Source of the DNA: an uncultured Pseudomonadota bacterium
GTDB taxonomy: Bacteria; Pseudomonadota; Gammaproteobacteria; Enterobacterales; Succinivibrionaceae
DNA length: 58,248 nt
Direction: 5' to 3'
NCBI GenBank assembly: GCA_900319705.1
Contig: ONPL01000026.1
Span: 1-58,248, forward strand
Every line of letters starts with the position of its first letter. Within the stretch, counting starts at the first letter, position 1. Under the pieces are notes generated by a model. It was not told where the DNA came from. It searched no databases and saw nothing but the letters and a program-made list of their open reading frames with translations. This document shows, one piece after another, positions 1-9,100 of the stretch. The translations under genes and the position numbers were made by a program.

Positions 1-63
1 TATGGCGCTGAAAATTTCAGTGTTTATAAATAAATTATTTTCCGTACATTAGGAGTTTGAATC

Positions 64-573
64 ATGGAAGCAATCAAATATATGACTAGTCTGTTAACTT
101 TTTACATTAAGGGAGAAATTGCAACGGAGCAGAATTTTCTTAAGATTAGGTTCCCTAACACCGTTCTGGCTCTCATTCCTTTAGGTTCACGCAAATACAA
201 CGTACCGGTAGCCCAGATATCTTCAGTAGCTTCAAATTTTAAATTTGACATTAAGAGCTTTTTCGTAGGTCTTTTCTTCACGCTTATTTCTCTCAGTTGT
301 TTTTCTTCTGGTGGTAACGGAATACTTGCAGGGCTCATCATACTTGCACTCGCTCTAAGTTTGCTCATCAACTCTTTTATCACTGAACTTAAGATTGATA
401 CCACTTCAGGAGCATATTACTACATTCCGTTTATCATTTTTGAAAAGGCAAAGGCTTCTCAGGCTGAACAGATGATCAGCAGTATTATTGCCACTCGTCT
501 TAACGATACAAACAACAGAGAGGTATCGGAAGCATCAACGAATGCTATTGTTGATGCAATCAGATCAAAATAA
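64..573 (+). CDS. small membrane protein of unknown function
   Basis: Encodes 169 residues. The ATG at 64 follows an AGGAG ribosome site at 51-55. The N-terminal 60 residues are soluble and beta-rich in character, with a KYNVPVAQISSV segment that resembles membrane-anchored PH-like small proteins. Two hydrophobic helices follow at about residues 66-83 and 85-107. The C-terminal soluble tail of about 60 residues (SQAEQMISSIIATRLND) looks amphipathic. There is no signal peptide, so it is probably an inner-membrane protein with both ends in the cytoplasm. Gene content upstream is outside the window, and the next gene downstream is 474 bp away, so no operon partner is visible. I do not recognise the family and assign no function. 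Confidence 0.7.
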   Translation: MEAIKYMTSLLTFYIKGEIATEQNFLKIRFPNTVLALIPLGSRKYNVPVAQISSVASNFKFDIKSFFVGLFFTLISLSCFSSGGNGILAGLIILALALSLLINSFITELKIDTTSGAYYYIPFIIFEKAKASQAEQMISSIIATRLNDTNNREVSEASTNAIVDAIRSK

Positions 574-1047
574 TTACCTGATCCTCCTGGCATGATGATC
601 GGCAGATTAAGAGTGTAAAAATGTAAGAGAAGGATTTTCAGCATTACTACAGAAAAATAAGGGATAGTGACAAGAAAGCTGAAGCGTGAGTTACTTTACC
701 CAAATATCTGAAATCAGTGTGTGTACCCGTATTCAGTTATCTGTGGGAATAGCCTAAATAATAATCGGCATTTTTACACTCTCCTCTTATGCTGTAATTT
801 TTGCGGAATAATATCCTAGGATTATGTATTGAGAACTATCCTATAATTCCTCTCACCCTGGAGTTCATTTTGATATAAATTAACCTTGCTTAATTCCTCA
901 TCTGTCACCTTGATCCTCGTTTGATAGACCGTGAATAGTAACGTTGTATTGAACTGACGATAATGATCACATTTTAGATTCGTTCTTGTTGCTATAATTT
1001 CTGCTGTTTGATGCGGCATTTGCGTATTTGCGAAGGAGATATTGACG
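574..1047. other. 474-bp intergenic region with a 14-bp inverted repeat
   Basis: I see no convincing gene here. An 82-codon minus-strand frame covering 822-1070 has no recognisable motif and runs into the start of the next gene. The region is AT-rich and carries an inverted repeat (separate entry). It must also hold the promoter of the coiled-coil gene at 1048, but no clear -35/-10 pair stands out. Confidence 0.5.
610..782. repeat. 14-bp inverted repeats bounding 173 bp
   Basis: AGAGTGTAAAAATG at 610-623 has its exact reverse complement at 769-782. The repeats enclose AT-rich sequence without a gene. This could be a MITE-like remnant or a paired regulatory site. Clear target-site duplications are not visible, so mobility is unproven. 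Confidence 0.4.
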
Positions 1048-2664
1048 ATGAGCGGCCCGAAGGATTCCAAAGCGGGCAGAGCCAGGATCCGGAAACTTCA
1101 GAATACTCTCAGGGCCGGATTGAACGATATTGAAGAACTGAGACGGAGTTTTGAAAACAGCCGTTCACAGATTGCAGCTGATGCGAATAAGCTCGGGGTC
1201 CGTGTACCGGGGATCCTGTCTGAATTAGATTTTGTTGCAGAAAAAAATTCCATAGTCAGATCTGTAGATTTAGGAAGTAATAGTCTGCAGGATCTTGAAT
1301 CAAGTATTAAAAAGGTTGAACGAAGTGCTGCAGATCTAGCCGCCCGTTCCGCAGATCTGATTCAGCAGGCGTGTAATATCCTGCGTCTGAAGAAAAAGAT
1401 CACTGAAGAAACCGAAAGTTACAGAAAGGTAGCTGATGCCGCCGCTTCGGCGATGCAGGAGCTTTCGGATTATTCAAAAAAGGTGGAGGTGGAAGTACCG
1501 GATTCTGTGGCAGAAAGTGCGCAGACTGTCAACCGTGATAATGATGTAAAGGTGGATCTTGACTCTGATGATCCGGACTATTTAAGCAGTGTTATCGGTT
1601 CACTGAAAAAGGGACAGCAGGCTCAGGAAAAACAGATTGCAGATATTGCCGGTGCCCGTACCGCGATGACAGAGCAGTACTGCGGAAGACTTATGGAAGA
1701 GATTGCTCTTGCCGGAGAGACTGTTGCCAGAGAACTGGAAAAATCCCGTATAGCAGAGGAAAACCGCAGAAAGCAGGAAGCCCGGCGACAGGAAATGCAG
1801 AAGCTTGAGGAGGCAAGGCAGGAGCAGCAGAAGAAGGAAAAAATAATTTCCGATATCTATTCTTCTGTAGATGAACTGCGTAGTCTGCACCTTGATGTTC
1901 ATCTGCGTGATCAGATGCTGGAAATCCTTGAAAATACCGCTCTGGCCGGCTATGATTCAGCCTTTTTGAAAAACTACCAGTCCATTACTGTTATTCCTTT
2001 CATCAAAAAATGCCGAGTCTGTGATGCACAGTTCAGGGAAATGGCTGAAATTTATTCCGGGAAGAAGGCTGAATATGAGGTTCTGTGTGAGGAACTTGCA
2101 CTGGAGGCCAGGCAGCTGCCGTGTGAAAAGGAAAGTATTGCCTTCTACATTTCAGAGATTGAAAGACTTCATAAACTTGCACAGCATCGCAACGAGGAGC
2201 GTTATATTCAAAGGGTTATCGACGAGGTTATGGAGGAAATGGGATACAATGTTCTCGGCTGCAGCAAGGTGCTGTATGAAGGAACACAGTATGATACTCT
2301 GTTTCGCTACGGGGAACACACTGCCATAAGAATCACCTGTTCCAACGGCCAGATCTGTGCGGAGCTTGGAGGAATGGATGTCTGTGATCGTGATGCCGAT
2401 ACTGCTGAAGCGGCGGAACAGGCAAATGAAATGAAGGAATTCTGCGATGATTATAGGATTTTCAAAGAAAAGGTGGCTGAACGCTGTGTGAACCTGACTC
2501 TTGTTTCGGAACTCAAACCTTCCCCTGAATATGCCCAGATCCATAATCTTGAGGATTATGACGTTGATGAGGAAACCAAACAGTCATGTATTCAGACTGC
2601 ACAAAGCATCCAGAATGCAGCCGCAGAAACCCAGAAGTCTATGTCTGTTGAACAAGAAGAATAA
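1048..2664 (+). CDS. coiled-coil protein with MSGPK N-terminus
   Basis: Encodes 538 residues. I chose the ATG at 1048 because AAGGAGAT lies 7 bases upstream; an in-frame TTG at 1042 sits too close to it. The protein is soluble with no signal peptide or membrane helix. It begins MSGPKDSKAGRARIRKLQ, then has long charged helical stretches, including an Arg/Glu/Gln-rich coiled coil near residues 236-266. A distinct mixed alpha/beta domain follows at about residues 390-485 (EVMEEMGYNVLG, then AIRITCSNGQICAELGG). The next genes are an FHA protein 20 bp downstream, then a radical SAM protein and a PP2C phosphatase. That makes this protein a candidate scaffold or substrate of the phospho-signalling system. 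I recall hypothetical proteins opening with MSGPK in Firmicutes but cannot verify homology here. Function is unknown. Confidence 0.8.
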   Translation: MSGPKDSKAGRARIRKLQNTLRAGLNDIEELRRSFENSRSQIAADANKLGVRVPGILSELDFVAEKNSIVRSVDLGSNSLQDLESSIKKVERSAADLAARSADLIQQACNILRLKKKITEETESYRKVADAAASAMQELSDYSKKVEVEVPDSVAESAQTVNRDNDVKVDLDSDDPDYLSSVIGSLKKGQQAQEKQIADIAGARTAMTEQYCGRLMEEIALAGETVARELEKSRIAEENRRKQEARRQEMQKLEEARQEQQKKEKIISDIYSSVDELRSLHLDVHLRDQMLEILENTALAGYDSAFLKNYQSITVIPFIKKCRVCDAQFREMAEIYSGKKAEYEVLCEELALEARQLPCEKESIAFYISEIERLHKLAQHRNEERYIQRVIDEVMEEMGYNVLGCSKVLYEGTQYDTLFRYGEHTAIRITCSNGQICAELGGMDVCDRDADTAEAAEQANEMKEFCDDYRIFKEKVAERCVNLTLVSELKPSPEYAQIHNLEDYDVDEETKQSCIQTAQSIQNAAAETQKSMSVEQEE

Positions 2665-2684
2665 CTAACAGGAGAACAGGTAGT

Positions 2685-3455
2685 ATGGCTAAAATAAAAA
2701 TCTGTCCAGAATGTCATACCAGCAACAGTCCAGGAGATGTGGAGTGCTGCGAATGCGGATATGATTTGAGCGGGGTTCCTCTTTCAGAAGAAGCTTTTCA
2801 GGAATCGACTGTACCGCATAATGAACCGGAGCCGGGCGCATCTTCTGAAGACATGGACGCACAGCCGGTGCAGAGTACTGAAACGACAGAAAGTACTGAG
2901 ACTAAACCGGCAAAGATCTGTACCTGCGGACAGATTAATTCACCGACAATGAAGTTCTGTGCCAAATGCCGCGGATCTATCAAAAATCAGCTGAGGGTTT
3001 TTATTGATGCCGGCAGATATCAGAGAGCCATGGATGAACTGCAGGAGATAAAAAAGAACATTCAGAACTCTGAAACCCCCCGGACACCGGTCCGGGAACA
3101 TACCGGTACCCCGGTGTTCACACTTAAATCCGCCACAGATGACTATTCATTTTCAATTGATCCGCAGCACTCGCTGGCGGTTATCGGCAGAGAGAATCAG
3201 ATGGCGGAATATCTTCATGACAAGGGTTATGTAAGCCGCAGACATGCCAAGGTTGGATACCGCGGCGACCTGGTGTCCATCACTGATCTGAACAGCAGTA
3301 ACGGTACTTTCATCAATTACCGGAAAATTACCGCAGGCGAGGAGGAACTCCTTCATGAGGGAGATCGGGTTTCACTGGGCGGACCGTGGAATGAAGACCA
3401 GAAGGATCCGGATACAGCCTATTTTACGGTTCAATACTCGAAGGATGAGCAGTAG
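2685..3455 (+). CDS. zinc-ribbon and FHA domain protein
   Basis: Encodes 256 residues; ATG after CAGGAGAA. The N-terminal zinc ribbon has cysteines at 7, 10, 21/22 and 24. A second ribbon has cysteines at 79, 81, 92 and 95. The two are separated by an acidic Ser/Thr-rich linker. A C-terminal FHA domain covers about residues 160-250, with the expected GRE, SRRHAKV and NSSNGTF signature residues that bind phosphothreonine. There is no signal peptide. FHA proteins read Ser/Thr kinase output, which fits the PP2C phosphatase two genes downstream and the kinase-like gene on the other strand. The stop codon overlaps the GTG start of the radical SAM gene by one base, implying translational coupling. 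The phosphoprotein partner is unknown; the linker threonines or the coiled-coil protein upstream are possibilities. Confidence 0.88.
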   Translation: MAKIKICPECHTSNSPGDVECCECGYDLSGVPLSEEAFQESTVPHNEPEPGASSEDMDAQPVQSTETTESTETKPAKICTCGQINSPTMKFCAKCRGSIKNQLRVFIDAGRYQRAMDELQEIKKNIQNSETPRTPVREHTGTPVFTLKSATDDYSFSIDPQHSLAVIGRENQMAEYLHDKGYVSRRHAKVGYRGDLVSITDLNSSNGTFINYRKITAGEEELLHEGDRVSLGGPWNEDQKDPDTAYFTVQYSKDEQ

Positions 3456-4060
3456 TGTATATCGCACGAATTCTCTATCCGGTCAAGGTGCTCGGACCGG
3501 GTGAACGGATCGGGATCTGGATGTGCGGATGTCACCACGGATGCAGAGGGTGCAGCAATCCTGAACTGTGGGATTTTGACGAAAAATACCATGTAACCTC
3601 CGCTCCGATCATGGATTTTATTTCAAAAATCGCTGAATCAAACCGTATTGACGGTTTTACCATAAGCGGCGGTGAACCGTTTCTTCAGCCGGATGCACTG
3701 CGGGAGTTGATCCCGTTTTTCAGACGGTTCTGTTCTGATATTCTGGTTTACAGCGGATTCACCTATTCTGAACTTAAACGCAGATATCCGGATATTCTGT
3801 CATCCATTACAGTTCTTATTGACGGGAAATATATCGAATCACGCAACCGCAACTGTTTTCTGCGCGGATCAGACAATCAGAAAATCCGGATCCTGGATCC
3901 TCAGATGAAAGATTTTTATGAGAACTATATCCGGGGTAATACCAACCGGATCCAGAATTTCCGTGCGGCGCAGGGTTTTGTATCTGTCGGGATCCATCAG
4001 CCGGGATATCATCAGGATCTTGCTGAGAATCTGGCCGGGAAAGGTATTATTGTGGACTAG
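3455..4060 (+). CDS. NrdG-like radical SAM activating enzyme
   Basis: Encodes 201 residues from a GTG start that overlaps the FHA stop by one base. CHHGCRGC at residues 26-33 is the radical SAM Cx3Cx2C cluster motif. SGGEP near residue 70 is the SAM-binding motif. LIDGKYIE and RGSDNQ match the conserved tail of NrdG-type glycyl-radical activases. The protein is short, with no auxiliary cluster domain, like NrdG/PflA. No glycyl-radical enzyme such as NrdD is encoded nearby; it sits between FHA and PP2C genes instead. It is therefore unlikely to be the housekeeping NrdG and may modify a protein of this cluster. The reaction and target are unknown. The family call is strong and the role is inference. 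Confidence 0.87.
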   Translation: MYIARILYPVKVLGPGERIGIWMCGCHHGCRGCSNPELWDFDEKYHVTSAPIMDFISKIAESNRIDGFTISGGEPFLQPDALRELIPFFRRFCSDILVYSGFTYSELKRRYPDILSSITVLIDGKYIESRNRNCFLRGSDNQKIRILDPQMKDFYENYIRGNTNRIQNFRAAQGFVSVGIHQPGYHQDLAENLAGKGIIVD

Positions 4061-4175
4061 AGTTTGAACTGATCCAAAAAATTCCGGTCTGCTGTGCGGT
4101 AAAGATATGGATTTGTAGCTTATTTGCATAGAATAGAGTTTGGTTTACGGTTTTATTGTCACAATGGAGTTGATC

Positions 4176-4961
4176 ATGCTTGTTACCTATAGAATGCTGA
4201 CCGGAGAGGGCAAGGAGGAGTGTGAAGACAGTGCTCTGATTTATGATCGCGGCAGCCGTGAGCTCCTGCACGGAGGAAACGGTTCAACCAGAATTGAAGA
4301 GCCGTGCATTATCGCCATAGCCGACGGTGTCGGAGGAAATCCAGGAGGCCGTGATGCAAGTACCTTTGCCATGAATGCTCTGCTTGAACAGTTCAGTGAT
4401 CTTGAGGTTCCGTTTGATGCCGGGCAGATCAGGGATAAAATCAGGCAGATCAACTGTGATCTGGTGTCATACTCTTCAGATCTGCATGAAAAAGCCCATA
4501 TGGCCACAACCTTTACCGCGCTGTTCTGCAGTGGCGGCAGAATTATCATAGCCCATGCGGGGAATACCAGACTCAACGCACTTAACAACTGTTTTCTCAA
4601 ACAGCTCAATACCGATCATTCCACCTACCAGTATCTGAGGGACATCGGCGATTATGAAGCGTCGGAAAGATGCAATAAATCGGAAATATACAGTTTTCTC
4701 GGCGGCGGGGATCCGGAGGGATTGCGAAGACTGGAAATCAAAGTACTGGAGAAAGATCAGATCCCTGAAATAATGATCCTGACATCCGACGGCATTCATG
4801 AGTATGTAGAACTTGATGACTTTGAAGATCTGATGGCTGACGGTTCGGTTTCCTCAGAGCAGAAAACAGCATCGTTGGTTGAGATGGCTCTGGAAAATTT
4901 TTCCCGTGACGATAAGACGGTTCTGATTATTGAAAGAAACGGCAGACAGGCCGGCTGCTGA
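4176..4961 (+). CDS. PP2C-family Ser/Thr phosphatase
   Basis: Encodes 261 residues. The ATG at 4176 is preferred because GGAG lies at 4166-4169; an in-frame ATG at 4164 is an alternative. PP2C metal-binding motifs are in place: an early ED (EECEDSAL), IADGVGGNPGG, ATTFTALFC followed by HAGNTR, LTSDGIHEYV, and a C-terminal RDDKTVLII. There is no transmembrane segment, so it should be a cytosolic Mn/Mg-dependent phosphatase. It closes the + strand cluster of coiled-coil, FHA and radical SAM genes and faces a kinase-like gene on the minus strand. It would reverse phosphorylation read by the FHA protein. A 115-bp gap separates it from the radical SAM gene, so it may have its own promoter. Confidence 0.9.
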   Translation: MLVTYRMLTGEGKEECEDSALIYDRGSRELLHGGNGSTRIEEPCIIAIADGVGGNPGGRDASTFAMNALLEQFSDLEVPFDAGQIRDKIRQINCDLVSYSSDLHEKAHMATTFTALFCSGGRIIIAHAGNTRLNALNNCFLKQLNTDHSTYQYLRDIGDYEASERCNKSEIYSFLGGGDPEGLRRLEIKVLEKDQIPEIMILTSDGIHEYVELDDFEDLMADGSVSSEQKTASLVEMALENFSRDDKTVLIIERNGRQAGC

Positions 4962-4981
4962 AAATCATGATTATTTGCAAT

Positions 4982-5005
4982 AAAAAAGCCGGATTGATCC
5001 GGCTT
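4982..5005 (-). terminator. Rho-independent terminator, minus strand
   Basis: AAGCCGGAT at 4986-4994 pairs with ATCCGGCTT at 4997-5005. On the minus strand the stem is followed by a T run (the A run at 4982-4987). It sits 30 bp beyond the stop of the minus-strand 40-residue gene. No T run follows on the + strand, so it mainly ends minus-strand transcription. Confidence 0.75.
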
Positions 5006-5034
5006 GAGCTGTGTTAATAAGGAAAGGCGCATAT

Positions 5035-5157
5035 CTAGGAGGCGCTGTTGAAGAAGCATACCTTCCGGTGACTCTTGTTGCGCATCTTGATTTTTTTTAC
5101 CATTCTGAAATGTGAACGGGCGCGAACCGGTTTTTTCTTGAAGATTGATCTTCTCAC
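5035..5157 (-). CDS. 40-residue highly basic small protein
   Basis: The start is GTG at 5157, preceded by a strong AAAGGAGGAA ribosome site; the stop is TAG at 5035-5037. The translation opens MRRSIFKKKPVRARSHFR and continues with about fifteen Lys/Arg in 40 residues, ending FFNSAS. It begins 16 bp after the kinase-like gene and ends just before a minus-strand terminator, so the two appear to form one transcript. It does not match any ribosomal protein I know (L34 and L36 were considered). The Ser-rich basic composition would suit a kinase substrate or a nucleic-acid-binding peptide, but this is speculation. The call rests on the ribosome site, spacing and terminator. Confidence 0.5.
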   Translation of the reverse strand: MRRSIFKKKPVRARSHFRMVKKIKMRNKSHRKVCFFNSAS

Positions 5158-5173
5158 TTGCAGATTCCTCCTT

Positions 5174-5725
5174 TTACCTGTCGTTATGAACTGAATCCAG
5201 GTAGTTGATGAATTCAGGACTGTTTCTGTTATAGTACTTGATTCCCCAGTTGTCAAAATTGTATTTTTCAGTGTATTCATTGAGTTCATAGTCAACGTAG
5301 AAAAGTTCTCCGTTGTGAACTACAAAATTGGTAGGGAAGTAGTCGATATTGATTTTGTTGTTTCTGCAGATATCCTGCATTGCACGGATCTGATTCAGGT
5401 GATCTTCAGTGATGGAACCATCCATGATGTAATCAATCAGAACCGGACCTTCAATATATTCCTTGAGAATAATTTCCTGGCTTTTGTCAAAGTCAATCAT
5501 CATCGGCATCTTGATCCCGATGCGTCTGAGAAAATCATAGTGGGCAAGTTCAAGCCCGATTTTGTCCTCAGGGAAACTGTAGTAATCACACTTTTCATGG
5601 TGGATTTTTTTGACGGTGAAAGGATTGCTCTCCTCATCGCGGACCAGATAGGAATATCCGCCCTTACCTTTACCAAGAAGTCTTTCAACTTCATATCTGG
5701 AATTGTGAATATCAAAAAACTGCAT
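5174..5725 (-). CDS. minimal protein-kinase-fold protein
   Basis: Encodes 183 residues from the ATG at 5725; a TTG at 5734 is possible, and neither has a clear ribosome site. The glycine-rich loop LGKGKGGYSYLV is at residues 17-28 and the ATP-anchoring VKK at 38-40. EYIEGPVLIDYI gives the hinge. NIDYFPTNFVV replaces the usual HxDxxxxN catalytic loop, with His absent but Asp and Asn kept. YVDYE replaces DFG. At under 190 residues it lacks most of the C-lobe, similar to RIO or aminoglycoside-phosphotransferase-like kinases. No membrane segment or sensor domain is visible. It is convergent with the FHA/radical SAM/PP2C cluster, so it may supply that system's kinase activity. Activity is likely but unproven. 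Confidence 0.75.
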   Translation of the reverse strand: MQFFDIHNSRYEVERLLGKGKGGYSYLVRDEESNPFTVKKIHHEKCDYYSFPEDKIGLELAHYDFLRRIGIKMPMMIDFDKSQEIILKEYIEGPVLIDYIMDGSITEDHLNQIRAMQDICRNNKINIDYFPTNFVVHNGELFYVDYELNEYTEKYNFDNWGIKYYNRNSPEFINYLDSVHNDR

Positions 5726-6175
5726 TTCAGACAACTTAAAACAACATTAAACAACGAAATGAAATAACAAAATGAAATAAAAAAACAAATCTTAATCAAT
5801 TTTGCTAAGTGTATCACTTTTTTGCTGTATAAAGAATATTAGATCTTGAATTTTTGTGTGCTTTTTTGTACAGCTGTAATTGTACAGGAAATGAGCACTC
5901 CGGGGTGATGTCGCAACTGTACGGCAAACGGTATGTCAAGAGGAGACAGCTGCTTTTTTTGATCCTTTTGAACTTGATCAAAAATCCGATTTTTTTTAAA
6001 ATTATCACGACAATATGAACAGATCTGCCCGATGAATTCTGCATGCGGCATAATGTTTTTTCTGTTTCCGGCAGTCTCCGGAAAACAGCTGCGTATTGCC
6101 CGGTTCTTTGATTATTGCTGTGTTTTCCGCCGGAATGCGGGGGAACAGCTGATTTTTGTTTTGTGAGAGTATTCT
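5726..6175. other. 450-bp intergenic/leader region before purL
   Basis: AT-rich sequence without a convincing gene, holding the kinase promoter (minus) and the purL promoter (plus). Near purL are two imperfect hairpins: GTTTCCGG at 6064-6071 with CCGGAAAAC at 6078-6086, and GTTTTCC/GGGGGAAC in about 6122-6146. Each is followed by AACAGCTG. A PurR-like half site GCAAACG lies at 5924-5930 without a good second half. Confidence 0.45.
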
Positions 6176-9100
6176 ATGGAAATTTTAAAAGGTGCTCCGG
6201 CCTTATCCGAATTTCGTGTTAACAAACTGCTTGATGAATGTAAAAAACTCGGTCTTGATGTTGATTCCGTTTATGCCGAATTTGTTCACTTCGCCGATGT
6301 CAGCGAAGCTCTGAACAGCGGGGAATCTGAAGTACTTGCCAGACTGCTGACCTACGGTCCCGCCATTGAACAGCACGATCCGGACGGAACCCTGCTGCTG
6401 GTAGTTCCTCGTCCAGGCACAATTTCCCCTTGGTCATCCAAGGCTACCGATATCGCTCACAACTGCGGTCTAGGCAAAATCAAGCGTCTCGAGCGCGGTA
6501 TTGCATACTATATCTCCTCCGCAAAGCCGCTGGATGTGAATCTTATCAAACCTCTGATCCACGACCGTATGATGGAGGTTGTTTTCGGTTCCCTGGATGA
6601 TGCCCAGAAGCTTTTCAGCTCACAGACTCCTGCACCTATGACTTCAGTTGATATTCTCAAGGACGGTATCGCAGCTCTCGAAAAGGCAAATGTTGAACTC
6701 GGTCTTGCCCTCAGTCATGATGAAATGGAGTACCTGGTTAAGAGCTTTACCGAACTGAAGCGCAATCCTAACGATGTTGAACTCTACATGTTCGCCCAGG
6801 CCAATTCCGAACACTGCCGTCACAAGGTGTTCAATGCCGACTGGGTGATTGACGGGGTTAAGCAGGATAAATCCCTGTTCAAAATGATTAAGAATACCTA
6901 TGACTGCAATCATGACTATATTTCATCTGCCTATAAAGATAATGCTGCAGTTATGGACGGTTCGCAGGCAGGCCGTTTCTATCCTGATCCGGTGACCAAA
7001 CAGTATGAATTCCACAATGAACCGATTGATATTCTGATGAAGGTTGAAACTCACAACCATCCAACCGCAATCTCCCCTTATCCGGGAGCTGCAACCGGTT
7101 CCGGCGGTGAAATCCGTGATGAAGGTGCAACAGGTGTCGGTTCCAAGCCTAAGGCCGGTATGTGCGGTTTCTCCGTGTCCAATCTGAGAATTCCTGATTT
7201 TATTCAGCCGTGGGAGACGGATTTCGGTAAACCTTCCCGTATTTCATCAGCTCTTGATATCATGATCGAGGGTCCTCTCGGTGCTGCAGGATTCAATAAC
7301 GAATTCGGAAGACCTAATATTGTCGGTTATTTCAGAACCTATGAAGAAAAGGTTAAAAGTCACAACGGTGAGGAAATCCGCGGTTATCACAAACCGATCA
7401 TGCTTGCCGGAGGTCTGGGCAATATCAAGAAGGAACACATCAACAAGGGTGTTATACCGGTTGGTGCCAAACTGATCGTGCTGGGCGGTCCTGCCATGAA
7501 CATCGGTCTTGGCGGCGGTGCCGCTTCATCCATGACCTCCGGTCAGTCTGCCGAGGATCTTGATTTCGCCTCTGTACAGCGTGACAATCCTGAAATGGAA
7601 CGCCGCTGCCAGGAGGTTATCGACTGCTGCTGGCAGATGGGCAAGAAGAATCCTATTCTGTTCATCCATGATGTGGGAGCAGGCGGACTTTCAAATGCTC
7701 TGCCGGAACTGGTTAACGACGGTAACAGAGGCGGTGTATTCCAGCTGCGCAGTGTTCCTAACGATGAGCCGGGCATGAGTCCGTATGAAATCTGGTGTAA
7801 TGAATCCCAGGAACGTTATGTACTGGCTGTATCTGAAGAGGATTTCCCTGTATTCGAAGAAATCTGCAAACGCGAAAGAGCTCAGTTTGCTGTAGTGGGA
7901 ACCGCAATCGAGGAGCGCCGTCTGGAACTTGACGACAGCTACTTCAACAACAAGCCGATTGATCTTCCTACCGATGTACTTCTCGGCAAGCCTCCTAGAA
8001 TGCACAAGAATGTTAAATCCCTGAAGGCTGAAGGTCAGGATATTTCAACCCAGCACATCCAGCTTCACGATGCTGCCGACCGTCTGCTGCGTCTTCCTAC
8101 CATTGCAGAGAAAACATTCCTTATTACCATCGGTGACCGTACCGTTACCGGTATGGTTTCACGTGACCAGATGGTTGGTCCGTGGCAGGTTCCGGTTGCG
8201 GACAATGCTGTTACCACCGCCAGCTACGACAGCTACTACGGTGAGGCCATGTCCATGGGTGAACGCACCCCGGTTGCCCTGCTTAACTACGGCGCATCTG
8301 CACGTCTTGCTGTAGCCGAGGCTCTGACCAATATTGCCAGTGTGAACATCGGCAATATTGAACGTGTAAAACTTTCAGCCAACTGGATGGCGGCTGCCGG
8401 TCACCCTGGTGAGGATGCCGGTCTGTACGAGGCGGTAAAGGCTGTGGGCGAGGATTTATGTCCTAAACTCGGTATCACCATCCCTGTTGGAAAGGATTCC
8501 ATGTCCATGAAGACCAAATGGGAGGAGAACGGTGAGCAGAAGGAGGTTATCTCTCCGCTGTCACTGATTATCAGTGCCTTTGCACGTGTTGAAGATGTGC
8601 GCAAGACTGTAACTCCTCAGCTCAGAACCGACTGCGGTGATACCTCCCTGATCCTTGTTGATCTCGGTAAGGGCAGAAACCGTCTGGGCGGAAGTGCTCT
8701 GGCTCAGGTTTACAAGGAACTGGGCAGGGAAACTCCGGATGTTGAAAGCGCCGAACAGCTCAAGGCATTTTTCGATGCAATGCAGTTCCTGGTTTCACGC
8801 AACAAGATCCTTGCATACCATGACCGTTCCGACGGCGGTCTGTTTGTGACAGTTGCCGAAATGGCATTCGCCGGAAAGACCGGTGTGAAGGTAAGTCTTG
8901 ATCAGATTGATGTGGATGATGTCAGGGCGCTGTTCTCTGAAGAACTCGGTGCGGTAATCCAGGTTGCTGAAGAGGAGAAGGAAAAGGTTCTCAACATTTT
9001 TGCCGGTCACGGTCTGGGCAACCATACCTATGTAATCGGTAAACTCAGCAGTGATGATCACATCACCTTTACCCGTGACGGTAACCCTGTACTGAGCGAC

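Noticed and set aside
822..1070. 82-codon open frame on the minus strand
   Set aside because: No ribosome site or motif, it overlaps the well-supported start of the coiled-coil gene, and it lies in low-complexity AT-rich DNA.
3455..4060. Housekeeping anaerobic ribonucleotide reductase activase NrdG
   Set aside because: The motifs match the family, but there is no nrdD next to it and it is translationally coupled to an FHA gene. The general family name was kept instead.
5035..5295. 86-codon minus-strand frame starting inside the kinase gene
   Set aside because: Its first half overlaps the kinase in another frame. Only the last 40 codons, with their own strong ribosome site and GTG start, are supported.
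5923..5939. PurR-like box upstream of purL
   Set aside because: Only one half (GCAAACG) matches the consensus; the second half does not, and it lies about 240 bp from the start codon.
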